64,000 nucleotides of DNA, taken from assembly GCF_020171655.1 (NCBI RefSeq), contig NZ_JAIVAC010000002.1, forward strand, positions 1-64,000, written 5' to 3'. The position numbers and the translations under genes were made by a program. Each line of letters opens with the position of its first letter. Position 1 is the first letter of the stretch. Under the pieces are notes generated by a model that was given only the letters and a program-made list of their open reading frames with translations, did no database searches and was not told where the DNA came from. Positions 62,228-64,000 of the stretch are shown here, in pieces. The DNA is from Exiguobacterium aestuarii. GTDB lineage: Bacteria; Bacillota; Bacilli; Exiguobacteriales; Exiguobacteriaceae.

Positions 62228-62984
62228 TCATGAAGAACACATTCCAGAAGGTTGGCTCATTCCTTATGCCGACTTATTGACGCTCTTACTCGCGCTCTTC
62301 ATCGTATTGTTCGCATCGAGTAACATCGACCAGACGAAGCTCGAGAAAATGTCGCGTTCGTTCAACCAAGTATTCTCTGGAGGTGTCAGTGTCTTTCAAG
62401 CTTCGACCGCCTCAAACAGCGACATCAGTCGAACGGATAAAACCAACACGACCGCCAACCCACGCACGTACGAACTCGCTCAGCTCGATGAGTTGAAAGA
62501 AGATGTGAACCAATACATTAAGAAGAACGGGTTAGAGAGCCAAATTAAAGCGACCATCAACTCGAGCGGTCTCGTCTTAACGATTCAAGACCGCGCCCTC
62601 TTCAACTTAGGAGAGGCGACACTTGATGCCGATGCTCAAAATGTGGCTCAAAACATCAGTCAAATCTTAGAGAAGGCTGGAAAGCGAGAAATTGTCGTCT
62701 CTGGTCATACGGATAACATCCCCATTAACACGGCCCGCTTCCCATCAAACTGGGAACTCAGTTCAGCACGTGCAACGGCATTCATGCGTGGATTATTGAC
62801 GAATGATGCACTGAACCCGGCTCAGTTTACACTCGCAAGTTACGGGGAATTCAAACCAATCGCCACGAACGATACAGAAGAAGGTCGTTCGAAAAACCGA
62901 CGCGTCGAAGTGTTGATTAAACCGCTCGTCGACTTATCGGAGGGCGAACCGAAAATGATTGAAACAATCACCTTACCGAACTAA
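62205..62984 (+). CDS. motB: Flagellar motor stator MotB
   Basis: 259 aa. The channel aspartate is D23 in PYADLLTLLLALFIVLFASS, and the C-terminal OmpA-like peptidoglycan domain has GHTDNIP and NWELSSARA. The TM sequence is closer to H+-type MotB than to Na+-type MotS. It overlaps motA by 23 nt. Confidence 0.93.
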   Translation: MKRKKKHDHEEHIPEGWLIPYADLLTLLLALFIVLFASSNIDQTKLEKMSRSFNQVFSGGVSVFQASTASNSDISRTDKTNTTANPRTYELAQLDELKEDVNQYIKKNGLESQIKATINSSGLVLTIQDRALFNLGEATLDADAQNVAQNISQILEKAGKREIVVSGHTDNIPINTARFPSNWELSSARATAFMRGLLTNDALNPAQFTLASYGEFKPIATNDTEEGRSKNRRVEVLIKPLVDLSEGEPKMIETITLPN

Positions 62985-63014
62985 AATCACCCACTCAAAC
63001 GAGTGGGTGATTTG
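62984..63014. terminator. Bidirectional terminator after motB
   Basis: AAATCACCCACTC/GAGTGGGTGATTT between convergent genes. Confidence 0.82.
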
Positions 63015-63016
63015 TG

Positions 63017-64000
63017 TTATTGCGTCAATTTGAAGTAACGTCTCGCTAGTTCTGTGAGCGGACTTTCAAACAAGCGTTTCCGCCAGTAGAGATCCGTCAC
63101 TTTCTTCACCGCTTCACTGCGCGATGGATAAGGGTAAATCATGCGTGACAACTTCCCAATCTTATCGCCGCGTTGCATCGCATAGACGACGATTTGCATC
63201 CAGTCGCCAGCTGATTCACCAACCGCATGTGCCCCGATAATCTTTCCATTTTTCTTCGTGATGACTTTGACAAAGCCCGCCTCTTGGCGTTCGGCGATGA
63301 AACGGTCCACTTCCGACAGTTTCGCTTCATATGTCTCGATGTCATCCCCGTAACGCTCACGCGCTTCTTTCTCCGTCATCCCAACGTGAAATACTTCGGG
63401 ATCTGTGAACGTGATCCAAGGAAGCTTACTGTAATCTACCTTGTTCCATAGTCCAAACAGTGCGTTCGCAACAACGGCTTTCCCTTCTTCGCCAGCCGCG
63501 TGTGTGAACGGTAACGTCTTGATCGTATCGCCAATCGCAAAGATATGCGGCTGTGACGTCCGATACGAAGAGGAGACATCGATGTATCCTTTCGTCACTT
63601 GAACGTTTGCACGATCGAGACGAAGCGCGTCGATGCGTGGCACACGCCCTGTCGCCATGAGCAGTTTATCTGCTTCATATTCGACTGTCTCGCCGTCCAC
63701 CTCTGTCGTGACACGAATGCGACCGTCGACTTCATCGACCCGGTTGACCTTCACGCCGATTTTTAAGCGCATCGCCATCTCGAGTTGAGATTTTAGGTAA
63801 GTTGAGACGTCCTCATCTTCTTTTGGCAAGAACGCATCCTGTGCCTCGAGTACCGTAACTTGCGAGCCGAGTCGAACAAACGATTGTGCTAGCTCGAGGC
63901 CGACTGTCCCGGCACCGATGACAATGAGGCTTTCCGGAAGCGTCTCTTCTTCAAAAACCGTCTCGTTCGTTAAGTATGTGACTTGATCCAATCCGTCGAT
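63017..64000 (-). CDS. FAD/NAD-dependent disulfide oxidoreductase, partial
   Basis: The frame is open to the window edge; about 328 C-terminal residues are visible. They contain the second nucleotide-binding motif VIGAGTVGLELAQSF, FAD contact HIFAIGDTI, and a dimerisation domain (DPEVFHVGMTEKEAR, AVGESAGDWMQ). The last residues before the edge (IDGLDQVTYLTNE) are in frame, so the N-terminal FAD part lies outside. It looks like a mercuric-reductase/lipoamide-dehydrogenase relative. Confidence 0.88.
   Translation of the reverse strand: MDGLDQVTYLTNETVFEEETLPESLIVIGAGTVGLELAQSFVRLGSQVTVLEAQDAFLPKEDEDVSTYLKSQLEMAMRLKIGVKVNRVDEVDGRIRVTTEVDGETVEYEADKLLMATGRVPRIDALRLDRANVQVTKGYIDVSSSYRTSQPHIFAIGDTIKTLPFTHAAGEEGKAVVANALFGLWNKVDYSKLPWITFTDPEVFHVGMTEKEARERYGDDIETYEAKLSEVDRFIAERQEAGFVKVITKKNGKIIGAHAVGESAGDWMQIVVYAMQRGDKIGKLSRMIYPYPSRSEAVKKVTDLYWRKRLFESPLTELARRYFKLTQ

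Overview
The window looks like chromosomal DNA from a Bacillales Firmicute. The gene order rhomboid / acpS-alr-mazE-mazF-rsbV-rsbW-sigB-tex follows the ydcA-acpS-alr-ndoAI-ndoA-rsb-sigB-ydcI block of Bacillus subtilis. T-box and S-box RNAs, an AhrC-type arginine operator, sigma-A and sigma-B promoters and strong AGGAGG ribosome binding sites fit the same group. My best guess is Exiguobacterium or a close relative, inferred from gene content and protein style and not proven. I see no prophage, insertion sequence or CRISPR array; almost everything is core or housekeeping DNA.

Layout. 1-1090: the 5' tip of a 16S rRNA gene preceded, in its own direction, by ten tRNA genes and one strong promoter. 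1230-7340 (minus): tex, sigB, rsbW, rsbV, mazF, mazE, alr, acpS, with a divergent rhomboid protease. 8160-17280 (minus): arginine operon argC-argJ-argB-argD-carA-carB-argF under ARG boxes, with carB broken by a frameshift. 17400-25500: small stress and membrane proteins, nicotinamide salvage (pncA-pncB), a phosphatase, an esterase and a Zur-regulated zinc-binding lipoprotein. 26040-31000: an alanine/sodium symporter, then a reactive-sulfur module (rhodanese plus a four-domain CoA-disulfide reductase/rhodanese/TusA/DsrE fusion) divergent from a CstR-type repressor, with matching operators. 31060-41490: hypothetical and DUF proteins, a YitT membrane protein with a structured leader, an MMPL exporter, a tail-anchored pullulanase, YajQ and a phosphoesterase. 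41530-51820: argS behind a T-box, a diguanylate cyclase, a SAM-riboswitch-controlled NhaC-family transporter (probable methionine carrier), trhO, yuiD, and a PucR-family regulator next to alanine dehydrogenase. 51900-64000: murB, a polyprenol-kinase-like protein, a membrane-anchored Mrr nuclease, a four-PAS histidine kinase with a frameshifted SDR partner, KtrB, motA-motB and a flavoprotein cut by the window edge.

Three genes (carB, the ywiC-like gene and the SDR gene) each lose frame where one missing T in a T run of the coding strand would restore it. That pattern could mean sequencing or assembly error as easily as biology. Several 3' ends are very compact, with stop codons inside terminator hairpins. 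The most interesting leads are the sulfide-sensing module with its two operator copies, the reduced sigB operon, the unexplained leaders of the YitT, trhO and murB genes, the perfect inverted repeat at the symporter promoter, and the tail-anchored pullulanase.
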